Source: CAIZQW01 sp942493055
Lineage (GTDB): Bacteria; Verrucomicrobiota; Kiritimatiellia; RFP12; UBA1067
Assembly (NCBI GenBank): GCA_942493055.1
Contig: OW818680.1
Span: forward strand, 744,001-808,000
Direction of reading: 5' to 3'
DNA: 64,000 nucleotides
Positions within the stretch are counted from its first letter, which is position 1, and each line of letters opens with the position of its first letter. The notes below the pieces were generated by a model that was not told the origin of the DNA, ran no database searches, and was given only the letters and a program-made list of their open reading frames with translations. Of this stretch, positions 1 through 8,342 are shown in pieces. The translations under genes were made by a program, and so were the position numbers.

Positions 1-169
1 AGGGGGTACTTGCGATGGAGTGAAAAACGCCGGACCCGATCCATTGGCTTGTCCGCAAATACCCTTCCGCGCTCCACCCCCCTTGAACCAGCTTCCAAAG
101 TCCCTCATAAAGGAAATGCCATCCGATCACCATTCTTAACCCTGTCACGAGTATTGACTTTTTATTCAT
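1..169 (-). CDS. DoxX-family membrane protein, partial (3' end outside window)
   Basis: A reading frame begins with ATG at 167-169 on the minus strand and runs off the left edge with no stop, giving 56 codons. The N-terminus (MNKKSILVTGLRMVIGWHFL, then a segment with YEGLWKL and later GYLRTSQ) resembles DoxX/TQO-small-subunit-like membrane proteins, whose first helix carries an R-x-x-x-G-W-H-F-L-Y-E-G pattern. Its start codon lies inside the last codons of the HD-domain gene (8-bp overlap), so the two are probably translationally coupled. Function cannot be assigned; DoxX-like proteins are small four-helix membrane proteins, some linked to quinone or thiol redox. The family call rests on the N-terminus only. 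Confidence 0.6.
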   Translation of the reverse strand, partial: MNKKSILVTGLRMVIGWHFLYEGLWKLVQGGWSAEGYLRTSQWIGSGVFHSIASTP

Positions 170-968
170 GAATCTCCCCTTTTTTCTCTAACCATGTCCG
201 TGCTGCATTGCAACACCGGCTGATCCCTGCGTGGTCCTCCGTCAATGTCTTCAAGAACGTCTCTCTAAACTCCAAAGCCTTGCGTTCAAGCACGAGCCTG
301 ACCGCTGTCCGGTATTGAAAGCCGCCATTCATCCAGCCAACCTGGATCAGCACAAAATCCGCAAAGCAATGGATCCATTCATAACTGACCGTCCGCCCCT
401 GCTCAACGGCTTCAATCATCTTCGGACACGGAGCGCCTTTCATTTGAAGTCCCCAGGCAATTTCCGGATTGCGCTCCAAGGAGCCATCCAGCACAGCCTT
501 CTCCAGTAAATGCAAAATATCCAGTTTATCCGCATCGCGCACAAGCCATGCGAGCCTGAGCGCCTCGCCCGTGACTGCCTCTGGAATATCCCGCTTGTTG
601 TGAACAGCGACCGCGATCAATATAGCCTCCCGCTCTTCATCTGGAAGGTCCTTCAGCCACTGCTGTTCACGGATGATTTTCACGGCCTGCGCAGCATGAT
701 CAAAGGAGTCGCTGTCCTTAAATGTCTGATAATCCCGAAGCTGTGAATAACGTGCCGTATCGTGCAACAGCGCGGTAGCTTCGCCGAGTTGGAAGTCATC
801 CGGCCCCCACCCCTCGCCCGCCATCACGCGACGCGCATCCTCCACCACGCGATGCGTATGATCCAGTTTCAGCTTCATCATGACGGCCAATACGCCGTCC
901 GCATCCTTGAAACTGTCCACATACGCATTGTACTTCTTTGTCAATTCCACATAAAACGTTTCAGTCAT
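162..968 (-). CDS. HD-domain phosphohydrolase
   Basis: A 268-residue soluble protein. It carries an HD-type metal site: H37-T-H39, the doublet H69-D70 in LLHDTARY, H91, H123 in AVHNKRD, and a distal RDADKLD stretch at 144-150. This arrangement is that of metal-dependent phosphohydrolases of the HD superfamily (nucleotide or cyclic-nucleotide phosphatases); the substrate cannot be read from the sequence. There is no signal peptide or membrane segment, so it is probably cytoplasmic. The ATG at 966-968 is preceded only by a weak purine-rich site. The 3' end overlaps the start of the DoxX-like gene, suggesting a shared transcript. A dispersed repeat lies immediately upstream. Confidence 0.75.
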   Translation of the reverse strand: MTETFYVELTKKYNAYVDSFKDADGVLAVMMKLKLDHTHRVVEDARRVMAGEGWGPDDFQLGEATALLHDTARYSQLRDYQTFKDSDSFDHAAQAVKIIREQQWLKDLPDEEREAILIAVAVHNKRDIPEAVTGEALRLAWLVRDADKLDILHLLEKAVLDGSLERNPEIAWGLQMKGAPCPKMIEAVEQGRTVSYEWIHCFADFVLIQVGWMNGGFQYRTAVRLVLERKALEFRETFLKTLTEDHAGISRCCNAARTWLEKKGEIHE

Positions 969-985
969 CTCTACTTGCTTTCATT

Positions 986-1168
986 GGAATGATGGAATAT
1001 GGGAATGTTGGAATGATGGGAAAGACGAACAGCGGCTTTGGGAGGGGCACGCGCCTGCGTGCCTGTGGCGCAGAGGCCTGCGCCGCTCCCAAGAGAGCCT
1101 TCTTCCATCCTGTTCTCCACAGCCCTGGCGAAGGAGGACATTCCAACATTCCACTTTTCCAGTATTCC
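986..1168. repeat. Dispersed repeat R1, copy 1 (GGAAT-word ends, hairpin core)
   Basis: The element begins with a stuttering GGAATGATGGAAT motif and ends with its reverse complement (CATTCCAACATTCC, AGTATTCC), so it has word-like terminal inverted repeats. The core has a GGCACGCGCCTGCGTGCC hairpin and a segment related to CCTGTCCGCCGTAGCCTTGG. Related copies lie at 5482-5685 (inside a gene) and 39183-39378, with a remnant of the ends at about 54629-54650. No transposase is nearby. Class unknown; it behaves like a MITE-like or REP-like intergenic repeat. Confidence 0.8.
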
Positions 1169-1190
1169 TCATTTTTAAAGTTTACCTCCG

Positions 1191-1493
1191 TCATCTCAGG
1201 TGGAGCGAATCCATACGCAACACCCTTTCGGATCGCATGACGTGGAGAACATAAACCGTATCTTTTGCGCACCTATAAAAAATGCGGCAAGGCGGTACGA
1301 TGAGTTCCCGATATCTACCAGCCGGCAGCTCCTTGGGGTGCTTGCCAGATAACGGAAAACTCTCCAACCTGCTCACAATATCAAACACCCTTTGGATCAA
1401 GCGAGATGCCGCATCTGCGTTTTCAAGTGCAATATAATCCGCAATCTCTTCAAGGTCACGGATGGCTGGCTCTGTCCATATCAAGCAAGCCAT
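1191..1493 (-). CDS. RelE/ParE-family toxin
   Basis: A 100-residue protein with the ParE/RelE-fold pattern: W-T-x-x-A-x-x-D-L-E-x-I-A-D-Y-I near the N-terminus, a central FPLSGK-HP-ELPAGRYREL segment, and a C-terminal IFYRCAKDTVYVLHVMRSER strand-loop-strand. ParE members poison gyrase and RelE members cleave ribosome-bound mRNA; the P-x-G-x-x-R-E-L and FYR features fit ParE better, but the target is not certain. It overlaps the 3' end of the antitoxin gene by 13 bp, the usual antitoxin-first arrangement, and is probably translated from the same short mRNA. Confidence 0.85.
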   Translation of the reverse strand: MACLIWTEPAIRDLEEIADYIALENADAASRLIQRVFDIVSRLESFPLSGKHPKELPAGRYRELIVPPCRIFYRCAKDTVYVLHVMRSERVLRMDSLHLR

Positions 1494-1738
1494 TTATTCA
1501 TTCTCCGCTTGGCCTGTTCGTGCGTAAGCACCTTATTCTCTTGAATGGCTTGCTCCCCTCGTGCAATACCCTCAAGGATGGACATTCGATTTTGCATCAG
1601 TTCAAACTCATCAACATCAACAAGATAGGCAGATGGGATGCCCCGCTCTGTAATCAATATGGGATTTCTTGAGTCACGCAGGTCAGCTAAAATGCGAGTG
1701 GCTTGACGTTTCAATGTAGTGACTAATTCCGTTTTCAT
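1481..1738 (-). CDS. Phd/YefM-family antitoxin
   Basis: An 85-residue protein. The N-terminal half has the Phd/YefM DNA-binding fold pattern (residues 9-45: a helix, then PILITERGIPSAYLVDVDEF), in which the strand ITERGxPxAYLVxVxEF is characteristic. The C-terminal half (NRMSILEGIARGEQAI and on) is the flexible toxin-binding tail. It would neutralise the overlapping RelE/ParE toxin and repress its own promoter. There is no Shine-Dalgarno sequence before the ATG at 1738; a consensus promoter lies only about 10 nt upstream, so the mRNA may be leaderless. Confidence 0.88.
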   Translation of the reverse strand: MKTELVTTLKRQATRILADLRDSRNPILITERGIPSAYLVDVDEFELMQNRMSILEGIARGEQAIQENKVLTHEQAKRRMNKWLA

Positions 1739-1744
1739 AAGTGA

Positions 1745-1777
1745 TACTATAGTAGTCCTTCAGGGCTAAAATGTCAA
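1745..1777 (-). promoter_or_regulatory. Sigma-70-type promoter and operator of the toxin-antitoxin pair
   Basis: On the minus strand there is a perfect -35 TTGACA (1772-1777), a 17-bp spacer and a -10 TACTAT (1749-1754). A perfect 10-bp palindrome TACTATAGTA (1745-1754) covers the -10 box, where an autorepressing antitoxin would be expected to bind. The predicted start is about 4 nt before the antitoxin ATG. Confidence 0.75.
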
Positions 1778-1830
1778 CTCAAGGAATATGCAGATCTCAC
1801 ACCATAGGTGTTAAGCTTAGAATGAAATAC

Positions 1831-2191
1831 TTTTTCGCAAAAGCCGCAAAGGAGAGCGCAAATAGGGGCCCGGCGAACCCGCACGGGTTCAATGAGCCCG
1901 CCTCACCCATGGATACATGGACGGCGGAGCGAACATTTGCGCGGAATCAACTCAATTTTCATCAGCAAAAAACTTGTTTTTTGCTGATGAAAATGAAATC
2001 AGTATTCATCTGCGCGGCTATCCATTCCGCCGTCCGTGTATTGCCGCTCTATCGCTGACGCTCATCGCTCTTGCATGCAAGCCTTAAGCGAGCGTTCGGA
2101 CATCGTGTATACACTCGTCCTCTGCGCGTGCTTATTCACGGGTGAGGCGGATGAGATAGCCGTGCAATCTTATTGCGGTTTTTGCGTTAAA
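1831..2191. repeat. Structured repeat H3, copy 1 (terminal inverted repeats, GC-rich hairpins)
   Basis: This fills most of the 457-base gap between the antitoxin and the next gene; no coding sequence is supported here. The left end TTTTTCGCAAAAGCCGCAAA (1831-1850) is matched inversely by TTGCGGTTTTTGCGTTAAA (2173-2191). Inside, arms containing CCGCCTCACCC...GGACGGCGG and their inverse flank a middle region. A second copy with the same ends and arms is at 45866-46108. Copy 1 is longer because it holds an extra A/T-rich hairpin (1955-1994) and additional inverted segments. Confidence 0.75.
1955..1994. repeat. Perfect 18-bp hairpin with CTTG loop
   Basis: ATTTTCATCAGCAAAAAA (1955-1972) is followed by CTTG and by its exact reverse complement (1977-1994). 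It lies about 200 bp beyond the stop of the VIT-domain gene and inside repeat H3 copy 1. There is no following T tract on either strand, so it is not a standard terminator. Confidence 0.85.
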
Positions 2192-2195
2192 CTCT

Positions 2196-5100
2196 TTACT
2201 TGCATAGCTGGGTATATCGCCAGCCCTTTTGAGCAACAAGCATCAGCACGAGTCCCACCAGCAGCATGCCCATGGAAGGGGCAGGTGCCTCGACTGTATC
2301 AAGGGCGGCATTCGCGGCAAGCGTCTGTCGCTGCTTCAATTCGAGCATCTTCCACTGCGCACTGTTTTCAACAACGATATAAGACCCCACATCGGTCACG
2401 ACACCGCAACTCCAGCTCTGCTTCAAAATTTCGCGCCGCAACGCATCTTTGCTCGGATTGAGATTCAATTGCGTCTGCAATTGCCAGGCTGCAGCGCCTT
2501 GCGCCCACGTTCCATCCACAGGCATGAACTGGCAGTGCTTGGGCTGGATAAACTGTGCGCCCTCCGGATCCCACATCTTCAGCTTTGCCCTGATGTCCGT
2601 ACCATCGCCCTTAGGCGGAACGCCCAAACCGTCTTCGCCCTTTGCAAACACGCAAGCCGCTTGGCCCAGGGCCGACAGCCATTGGACATGATCGCCAACA
2701 GTAACAGGGATGAACTGCTTCGCATCTATGGGCATCATCGCCTGCGATGCCCCTTGCAAAAGATTCTCTTCAGAGGGCGCCTCATTCGCCACCAGCACCG
2801 TCATTGTTGGCGAGAGCATCGGCACCCACGTGTTTGCCACACGCATGGACTGCGCCTTCACCTTCGTCGCCAACAACGTCTTCTCCAGCTCCTTTTTCTT
2901 GGCGGCCTTCCAGTTATGTTCTTTCGGCAATGCCGCCGCAGGCATTCTGTTTCTCAGCAGAACCAGCCTGGGTACCCGCCAGGAATCAGGGCTCAATGTA
3001 AAGCTTTGTGCAATATGAGAAGCGCTACGGCGTACGGCTGCGTCCAGGTCGAGCCCGCCACGTTCAGGCAGCATCGCCTTCTTACACTGCAAAGCCAGCA
3101 GGGTGGGCTCGATCTCCGTCACGGTCTGAACGCGCGTCTCATAGTTTGCAAATACGATTGCGCGGATCCCCAATTCTAAATCATTCTTCACACGCGCAAA
3201 AGCTTTGCCTAATGCCTCGTCCGTCCATTGCTGCCCCTTGGAGCAATCCAGGATCACAATCGCGCCGTCCTCTTTCCAGATCGGCGTTTGGAGCGGATTC
3301 GACCGTGTGGACGACACCAAGACTCCATTCGCATACGCCAGCTGATTGACGATACCATCCGAGGACAACTCCACGCGGCGGTTCCCAATGTAGAGCGCAT
3401 CCGCAAAGCCTGTTGGGAAGGCGACCTTCAATTCAACTTCACGCGTCTCCTTTGCGAGCACCGGGAAGACGCTCAACTTAAGCAGGTTCTCCCCTTCATA
3501 ACGCAGAAAGGCCGGATCGCGCCGCTCATCACGGATCTGACGATAGACCCACTCTGCTGCCTTGCGTTCGATAATGCGTCCGTCAACCCAGTTTGTTCCG
3601 ATCTTGAGCCGCAATCCTGAAACCCAGGCAGAAGCAGGCAACTGGATCATCGATTCATACTCAGACTGCCAACTGTTATCGTTTGAGGTAATGGAGAGTT
3701 TCAGCGAGACGTGTGTCTCGTTATTCGTTGTCACCGAAGAGGTCTGCACATCCGTGAGTGCTACATCACGAGAGACGCGCCTCGGCTCCCACCCACGACG
3801 CGACCCCGGCGAGCGGGTGCGTCCACCAAACATGCTGCCGAAGATGTTGCGGAACATCCCCTCTTCCTCCTTATCAGGCGGGTTGTCATCCACATACGCA
3901 CGCCACAGGTCCTTATACTTCTCATCCTGCAGCAGGAGATTGTCAAAGACGCGCCAGTTGTACCAGTTCGTCAGATAGGGTATTTCGGCGCCATCCTTGA
4001 AGGCCCGGACATTCTTCAGGATTCGCTTCACATCGCGTGGCGAAACCGGACTCCGTGAATCCGTGGCATCATTGCGCGAGTAATAGTAATCCAATGTTTG
4101 ATGCAGGATCAAACGGTCATATTCAGCATTCAATGCAAAACCAACGGGCAAGAGCAGCAGTGCAACAACTGCAACGAGATAAAAACCGCGCAGGGAAGCG
4201 CCCTTCGCTCTCGCATCCTCAATATCACGCTTCAACTGCTGTCCATGCACGACCATCAGTAACGTGGGCGCCAAGATCAGGAAGCCTGTCCCCATGCCTA
4301 AAATCGCAAAGAGCGCAAAGGGCATAAAGGGCAGGAAAACAACAAAGAAATAGAAGGTGAAGGGCATCATCACCCAGCGCATAAAACGGGCCACAGCATC
4401 GACCCATACGCGTCCGGTCACCGGCATCATCAAGGCGCACGCATTGATCACGGTTAACACATAGGGCCATGGATTCTGAAAATCGGCGGGGAAGGGAATC
4501 AGCTTATTCAACAGCAACCCTGCGATCGGAAAGACCAATGCCACCGCGCCGACGTATGCGATTTGGAGCGCCTTATATTTCTGACTCTTCTGCACCAAGT
4601 AGGTTCTGATCCACATCAGGCAGCGCAACAGTCCGATGAAGAAAAAGACAGGGGCGACAACCATGATCACAGGGAAGAAAATCTTCCAGATCATATTCAC
4701 CCACGTCGTCGAAGAATCCCTCGTCACTCTGAAAAAAATTGAGCCGCAGACGGAAATAGCGTATAAGAGTCCAGGCCCCACCGCTGTGACCAGAATCGAC
4801 AGCGCGAAATCCTTCAAGGGTGAAAGCGCTGTGCGCAAACTTGCTAGGCGCCACAGCGCAATGAACATGCCCGGCACCATGGTTGAAAACTGGATGAGCA
4901 CAAAGGATTCACCGACCATCCATTGAGGCGTATCGCTGGGCAGCGCCTTGCCGAACAGATAGCAAAAGGCGATGACGTGCCCTAGACAGCACAAGCCAAG
5001 CGCAAACTGCACAAGGCCATGGATGGTTCGCCGCAGGCAGAAGGCCAGCAGACCGACAACCGCAGGCAAGAGACTTGTCACCAGCAACACAATCGAATAG

Positions 5101-5258
5101 CCATGGCGCGACGGCTCCTTCATCTCATCCCACATGATCCAGAATGCCAGTCCATTCACGAGAAAGGCCACGATTGATGGGAGGATCGCTGTAAACAAGA
5201 CGCTCCAACGGCTCTTGAGCATCTCAGGGAATAAATTATTTTCAACTTTTTCGCTCAT
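2196..5258 (-). CDS. MSEP-CTERM-like VIT-domain membrane protein, probable exosortase K substrate
   Basis: A 1020-residue protein. Residues 1 to about 375 contain many hydrophobic segments (roughly ten membrane helices). From about residue 496 there is a VIT-type domain (vault/inter-alpha-trypsin), with ESMIQLPASAWVSGLRLKIG, then GRIIERKAAEWVYRQI and EGENLLKLSVFPV; a vWA-like region follows. The last ~30 residues have EAPAPSMGMLLVG, a hydrophobic stretch and a basic end, which looks like a PEP-CTERM-type sorting tail in which the usual P-E-P is replaced. From known families, a VIT-domain MSEP-CTERM protein is encoded next to exosortase K (XrtK), and the neighbour here is XrtK. The ATG at 5258 is chosen because GAGGT lies 6-10 nt upstream; it overlaps the end of xrtK by 17 bp, so the two are co-translated. 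Molecular role unknown. Confidence 0.8.
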   Translation of the reverse strand: MSEKVENNLFPEMLKSRWSVLFTAILPSIVAFLVNGLAFWIMWDEMKEPSRHGYSIVLLVTSLLPAVVGLLAFCLRRTIHGLVQFALGLCCLGHVIAFCYLFGKALPSDTPQWMVGESFVLIQFSTMVPGMFIALWRLASLRTALSPLKDFALSILVTAVGPGLLYAISVCGSIFFRVTRDSSTTWVNMIWKIFFPVIMVVAPVFFFIGLLRCLMWIRTYLVQKSQKYKALQIAYVGAVALVFPIAGLLLNKLIPFPADFQNPWPYVLTVINACALMMPVTGRVWVDAVARFMRWVMMPFTFYFFVVFLPFMPFALFAILGMGTGFLILAPTLLMVVHGQQLKRDIEDARAKGASLRGFYLVAVVALLLLPVGFALNAEYDRLILHQTLDYYYSRNDATDSRSPVSPRDVKRILKNVRAFKDGAEIPYLTNWYNWRVFDNLLLQDEKYKDLWRAYVDDNPPDKEEEGMFRNIFGSMFGGRTRSPGSRRGWEPRRVSRDVALTDVQTSSVTTNNETHVSLKLSITSNDNSWQSEYESMIQLPASAWVSGLRLKIGTNWVDGRIIERKAAEWVYRQIRDERRDPAFLRYEGENLLKLSVFPVLAKETREVELKVAFPTGFADALYIGNRRVELSSDGIVNQLAYANGVLVSSTRSNPLQTPIWKEDGAIVILDCSKGQQWTDEALGKAFARVKNDLELGIRAIVFANYETRVQTVTEIEPTLLALQCKKAMLPERGGLDLDAAVRRSASHIAQSFTLSPDSWRVPRLVLLRNRMPAAALPKEHNWKAAKKKELEKTLLATKVKAQSMRVANTWVPMLSPTMTVLVANEAPSEENLLQGASQAMMPIDAKQFIPVTVGDHVQWLSALGQAACVFAKGEDGLGVPPKGDGTDIRAKLKMWDPEGAQFIQPKHCQFMPVDGTWAQGAAAWQLQTQLNLNPSKDALRREILKQSWSCGVVTDVGSYIVVENSAQWKMLELKQRQTLAANAALDTVEAPAPSMGMLLVGLVLMLVAQKGWRYTQLCK

Positions 5259-5991
5259 ATAATACCTCGCTTGTTCTCGTTTTACAGACCCACCAGACAA
5301 CCAATAAAGCAGGGAAGAAGATCATGACACCGCTGACCATGTGGACCGCTGCATCGAACCGCTCCGGCAACAACGCCTCACTCGCCAACCGCGTCCAGAA
5401 GGAGAGCACCACGCGCAAACCGTTCACCCCGTTCACGAATGCCCAGGCAATGAAAAGAAGAATGAGCGCCTTGCGTATAACGTGAATGGAATAGTGGAAT
5501 GACGGAATGGTGGAATGGTGGAGTTTGGAATGAGAAAGGGAGGGGCACGCGTCTGCGTGCCCTGGACGAGCAGACGCTCGTCCCTCCCGAGAGTACCTTC
5601 TTGCAGCCTGTCCGCCGTAGCCTTGGCGTAGGCGGATATTCCCGTATTCCAGTATTCCAATATTCCAATATTCCTCTTTAGTTACCTGTTCGTTTATTCC
5701 AGCCCCTCCGGGAGCCGTTGCATACCACGCGATCATGGAGCAGACGAGGATGAAGAAGTCAGAGCCCCCGCACGCGTGGGTCACTGCAAGGATGCGGCCT
5801 GAACGCAGTGAAAGCGTTGTGCCGTCACAGGTCGCCCCCAAGTATAATGATGCCAGCCACGCAGGTCCCCGGCAAAAAAGGAGATCAAACGCTGAGGCCG
5901 GCAACCAGGCAATCAGAAAATATAACAGACAAAAGGCAGATGCTGTGACGAGTATCCTACTTCCTTTGGGTATGTTATGTTGTAAAAACAT
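5242..5991 (-). CDS. xrtK: Exosortase K with an in-frame 68-residue repeat insertion
   Basis: A hydrophobic protein of 249 residues counted from the ATG at 5991. The exosortase catalytic residues are all visible: Cys74 in THACGGSDFF, Arg193 in NGLRVVLSF and His217 in AAVHMVSG, each at the edge of a membrane helix. Exosortases are membrane transpeptidases that cut C-terminal sorting signals. Residues 103-170 (nt 5482-5685) do not belong to the family: they are the translation of dispersed repeat R1 (RLRQGYGGQ, SREGRASARPG and on) and sit in the loop between the Cys- and Arg-bearing helices. Removing them gives about 181 residues, close to the expected length. The insertion is in frame and stop-free, so activity may survive. 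ATG at 6051 is an alternative start; neither has a strong ribosome site. Confidence 0.8.
   Translation of the reverse strand: MFLQHNIPKGSRILVTASAFCLLYFLIAWLPASAFDLLFCRGPAWLASLYLGATCDGTTLSLRSGRILAVTHACGGSDFFILVCSMIAWYATAPGGAGINEQVTKEEYWNIGILEYGNIRLRQGYGGQAARRYSREGRASARPGHADACPSLSHSKLHHSTIPSFHYSIHVIRKALILLFIAWAFVNGVNGLRVVLSFWTRLASEALLPERFDAAVHMVSGVMIFFPALLVVWWVCKTRTSEVLYERKS
5482..5685. repeat. Dispersed repeat R1, copy 2, inserted in frame inside xrtK
   Basis: 204 bp (68 codons) interrupt the exosortase reading frame. The ends are GGAAT-word stretches as in copies 1 and 3, and the core contains GGGCACGCGTCTGCGTGCCC and CCTGTCCGCCGTAGCCTTGG. No clear target-site duplication could be recognised. 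Confidence 0.85.
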
Positions 5992-6130
5992 GAACGTTCT
6001 CTCTGCGCAACGCTTGTGTGTATTCCTTTTTCTCCTGAAGAACGCCACCATGATGCCATAGCTGAAAGTACTTTGCAATACAAAGTTATTTGTTTATTAA
6101 TTCAGCCGGATAACGCTCTTGTTGTTCCCC

Positions 6131-7540
6131 CTACTTCACATCAAAGCCGAAATAACGTACCGCATTGCGCGAACAGATGTCTTTGACGATTTCACCTGTC
6201 CAGGCGATGTCATTCGGGAGGCGCCCCTCTGTGATATCCGTGCCCAGGAGATTGCAGAGGATGCGACGGAAGTACTCATGGCGCGTGTAGCTCAGGAAGG
6301 AACGGCTATCCGTCAGCATGCCGACAAACCGGCTGAGCAAGCCCAACTGTGACAAGGCTTCGATCTGACGTAACATGCCGTCGCGTTGGTCATTGAACCA
6401 CCACCCGCTGCCGAACTGCATCCGTCCGGCTTCAGGTCCCCGCTGGAAGTTTCCGAGCATCGTCGCGATCACTTCATTATCCCGCGGATTGATCGTATAG
6501 ATCACCGTCCTCGGCAAAGCGTCCGCCTGCTCCAGCCTGTCAAAGAGGCGGGACATCGGCTGGGCCGTCTGGAAGTCACCAATACTGTCAAAGCCCGTGT
6601 CCGGGCCCAGCTTCTTGAACATCTTGGTGTTGTTATTGCGCATCGGTCCGTAATGGATCTGGACGCTCCAGTTTGCTTCCGCATCCATCTTCATGCAGTT
6701 AAACAGCATGGCTGAACGGAACTTGAGCACCTCCTCTGCGGAGGCTGTCCCGCCGTCACGGACCTTTGAAAAGATCAAGCGTATTTCAGCTTCCGTATAG
6801 GTTTCTGCGTAGACGGCCTCGATGCCATAGTCGGACAACTTGCATCCGCTTTTCGCAAAGAAGGCATGCCGTTTCTGCAACGCATCCATCAAATCATCAA
6901 ATGTCTTAACCGGACTCTTTGCGGCACCTGAGAGGCGGTCTATCCACTCATTCCAGAAGGCCGGACGATCAATAGCGAGCGCCTTGTCCGGACGCCAAGT
7001 TGGCAGCATCTGTGTTTTAAAACCCGACGCCTTCACTGCGGCATGGTGTTCGAGCGTATCACACGGGTCATCGGTCGTGCAGACCAGCCTGACGTGGCTG
7101 TGCGTCATGAATCCCCGGGCGGAAAACTCGGGCAGCGCCAGCTTCTCCTCTGTCAGTTCCCAGATCAGATCAGCTGTCTTCGGCGACAGCAGTGTGAAAC
7201 AGTCGAAATAGCGCGCCAGCTCAAGATGCGACCAATCGAACATCGGGTTGCGGAGCAGATACGGCATGGTTTCCGCGAATTTTTGAAACTTCTCGCGATC
7301 CGTCGCCTCCCCTGTGATGAAACGCTCATCAATGCCATTGGAGCGCATCGTGCGCCATTTGTAATGGTCGCCACCCAGCCAGACCTGGGTCAGGTTTTCC
7401 CACGTCTTATCCTGCGCGACATCGGCAGGCGGCAAATGGCAATGGTAATCGATAATCGGCATCTGCCTCGCATAGTCGTGGAAGAGTTCACGAGCAGCTT
7501 CATTGCGCAACAAAAAATCATCATGTATAAAATGTTTCAT
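6131..7540 (-). CDS. uxaC: Uronate isomerase (glucuronate/galacturonate isomerase)
   Basis: A 469-residue protein matching UxaC over its full expected length. UxaC converts D-glucuronate to D-fructuronate and D-galacturonate to D-tagaturonate, the first cytoplasmic step of uronate catabolism. The N-terminal metal motif is DYHCHLPP (H33, H35), typical of this amidohydrolase-fold TIM barrel, followed by KTWENLTQVWLGGDHYKWR; near the C-terminus FVGMLTDSRSFLSYTRHEYF is the family signature. ATG at 7540 is preferred over 7570 because AAGGA lies at a normal distance. No other uronate genes are adjacent; the upstream neighbour is a lipoprotein 33 bp away, probably on the same transcript. Confidence 0.95.
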   Translation of the reverse strand: MKHFIHDDFLLRNEAARELFHDYARQMPIIDYHCHLPPADVAQDKTWENLTQVWLGGDHYKWRTMRSNGIDERFITGEATDREKFQKFAETMPYLLRNPMFDWSHLELARYFDCFTLLSPKTADLIWELTEEKLALPEFSARGFMTHSHVRLVCTTDDPCDTLEHHAAVKASGFKTQMLPTWRPDKALAIDRPAFWNEWIDRLSGAAKSPVKTFDDLMDALQKRHAFFAKSGCKLSDYGIEAVYAETYTEAEIRLIFSKVRDGGTASAEEVLKFRSAMLFNCMKMDAEANWSVQIHYGPMRNNNTKMFKKLGPDTGFDSIGDFQTAQPMSRLFDRLEQADALPRTVIYTINPRDNEVIATMLGNFQRGPEAGRMQFGSGWWFNDQRDGMLRQIEALSQLGLLSRFVGMLTDSRSFLSYTRHEYFRRILCNLLGTDITEGRLPNDIAWTGEIVKDICSRNAVRYFGFDVK

Positions 7541-7573
7541 CACACCGGGTCCTTTTCTCTGTTCCATCACACC

Positions 7574-8185
7574 TTAAGGCGTTTTTGCCTCTGGCACACT
7601 ATTTTTCTTAAGCGAATTCAGTTTGTTCCAGACCTTATCGGTCTTTTCATACTTTAGCAAGAACGCTTGAAGCTCTTTGGGCTGCGCGGTTAAAACCGTA
7701 ATATACTCCTCTTTATCCTTCTCACCCACTGCCATTTTTTCATGCTTGAGCATTGTTGGGCTCTCTTTCAGCACCTTAGCAAGCCAGTCGGGATTCATCA
7801 CCTCCACATCGAGTGTAGGGGTTAACTGCTTAATGCGAACAAAGGTGTGAATAGGAAGCATGTTTTTGAGAAGGAACGAATCATTGGTTTCATCCTCGGT
7901 ATCCGGAAAGAGATCTAAGTAGTGATAGTCACCTACCTTGAGCAGATAAGCCGTGAAGACAAAAACCTTCTTGTCCTCCTGCGTGATCCGAAGTCCATAC
8001 GCCTTGTCTTCTTTCTGCACAAAAACCCATTGCGATTTCCCTTTTTCAGCTTCGACCCATTGCCCTACCAATTCAGGATTAAAGATCAAATCCTGCTTCG
8101 TATAGAGCGGATGGATAGACGGCACATAACAGCCCGCCAGAATACCCAGAACGAGAAACGCCAACACACATTTAGCTTTTTTCAT
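7574..8185 (-). CDS. Hypothetical lipoprotein
   Basis: A 203-residue protein with an N-terminal signal and lipobox LAGC (Cys19, followed by Tyr), so it is probably an outer-membrane or periplasmic lipoprotein. The motif YVPSIHPLYT directly after the lipid cysteine and the Q-W-V-E-A strand pattern resemble small beta-rich lipoproteins, but I do not recognise the family. AAAGGAAAT precedes the ATG at 8185. The gene ends 33 bp before uxaC and may share its transcript, though no uronate-related role is shown by the sequence. Confidence 0.7.
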   Translation of the reverse strand: MKKAKCVLAFLVLGILAGCYVPSIHPLYTKQDLIFNPELVGQWVEAEKGKSQWVFVQKEDKAYGLRITQEDKKVFVFTAYLLKVGDYHYLDLFPDTEDETNDSFLLKNMLPIHTFVRIKQLTPTLDVEVMNPDWLAKVLKESPTMLKHEKMAVGEKDKEEYITVLTAQPKELQAFLLKYEKTDKVWNKLNSLKKNSVPEAKTP

Positions 8186-8273
8186 ACCGTGATTTCCTTT
8201 CTTTTAAAACCGTAGTGATAACTATACATCTTTTCAGCCCCCTATCGCAAGCCAGTAAGATGAGAAGTTCGAG

Positions 8274-8303
8274 AGTTCTAAAGTGCTAAAGTTCTAAAGT
8301 GCT
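8274..8303. repeat. 30-bp dispersed word repeat (copy 1)
   Basis: Two tandem units of AGTTCTAAAGTGCTA-like sequence. The exact reverse complement of all 30 bases occurs at 36536-36565, 28 kb away. It lies in the 157-bp gap between the sialidase-like gene and the lipoprotein gene. Confidence 0.9.
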
Positions 8304-8342
8304 TGGAAACTTGTGCCATTTTGCTGTTCGAAACAACCTGAT

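Noticed and set aside
1955..1994. 18-bp hairpin as terminator of the VIT-domain gene.
   Set aside because: No T tract follows on the minus strand and it lies about 200 bp beyond the stop inside a mobile-like repeat.
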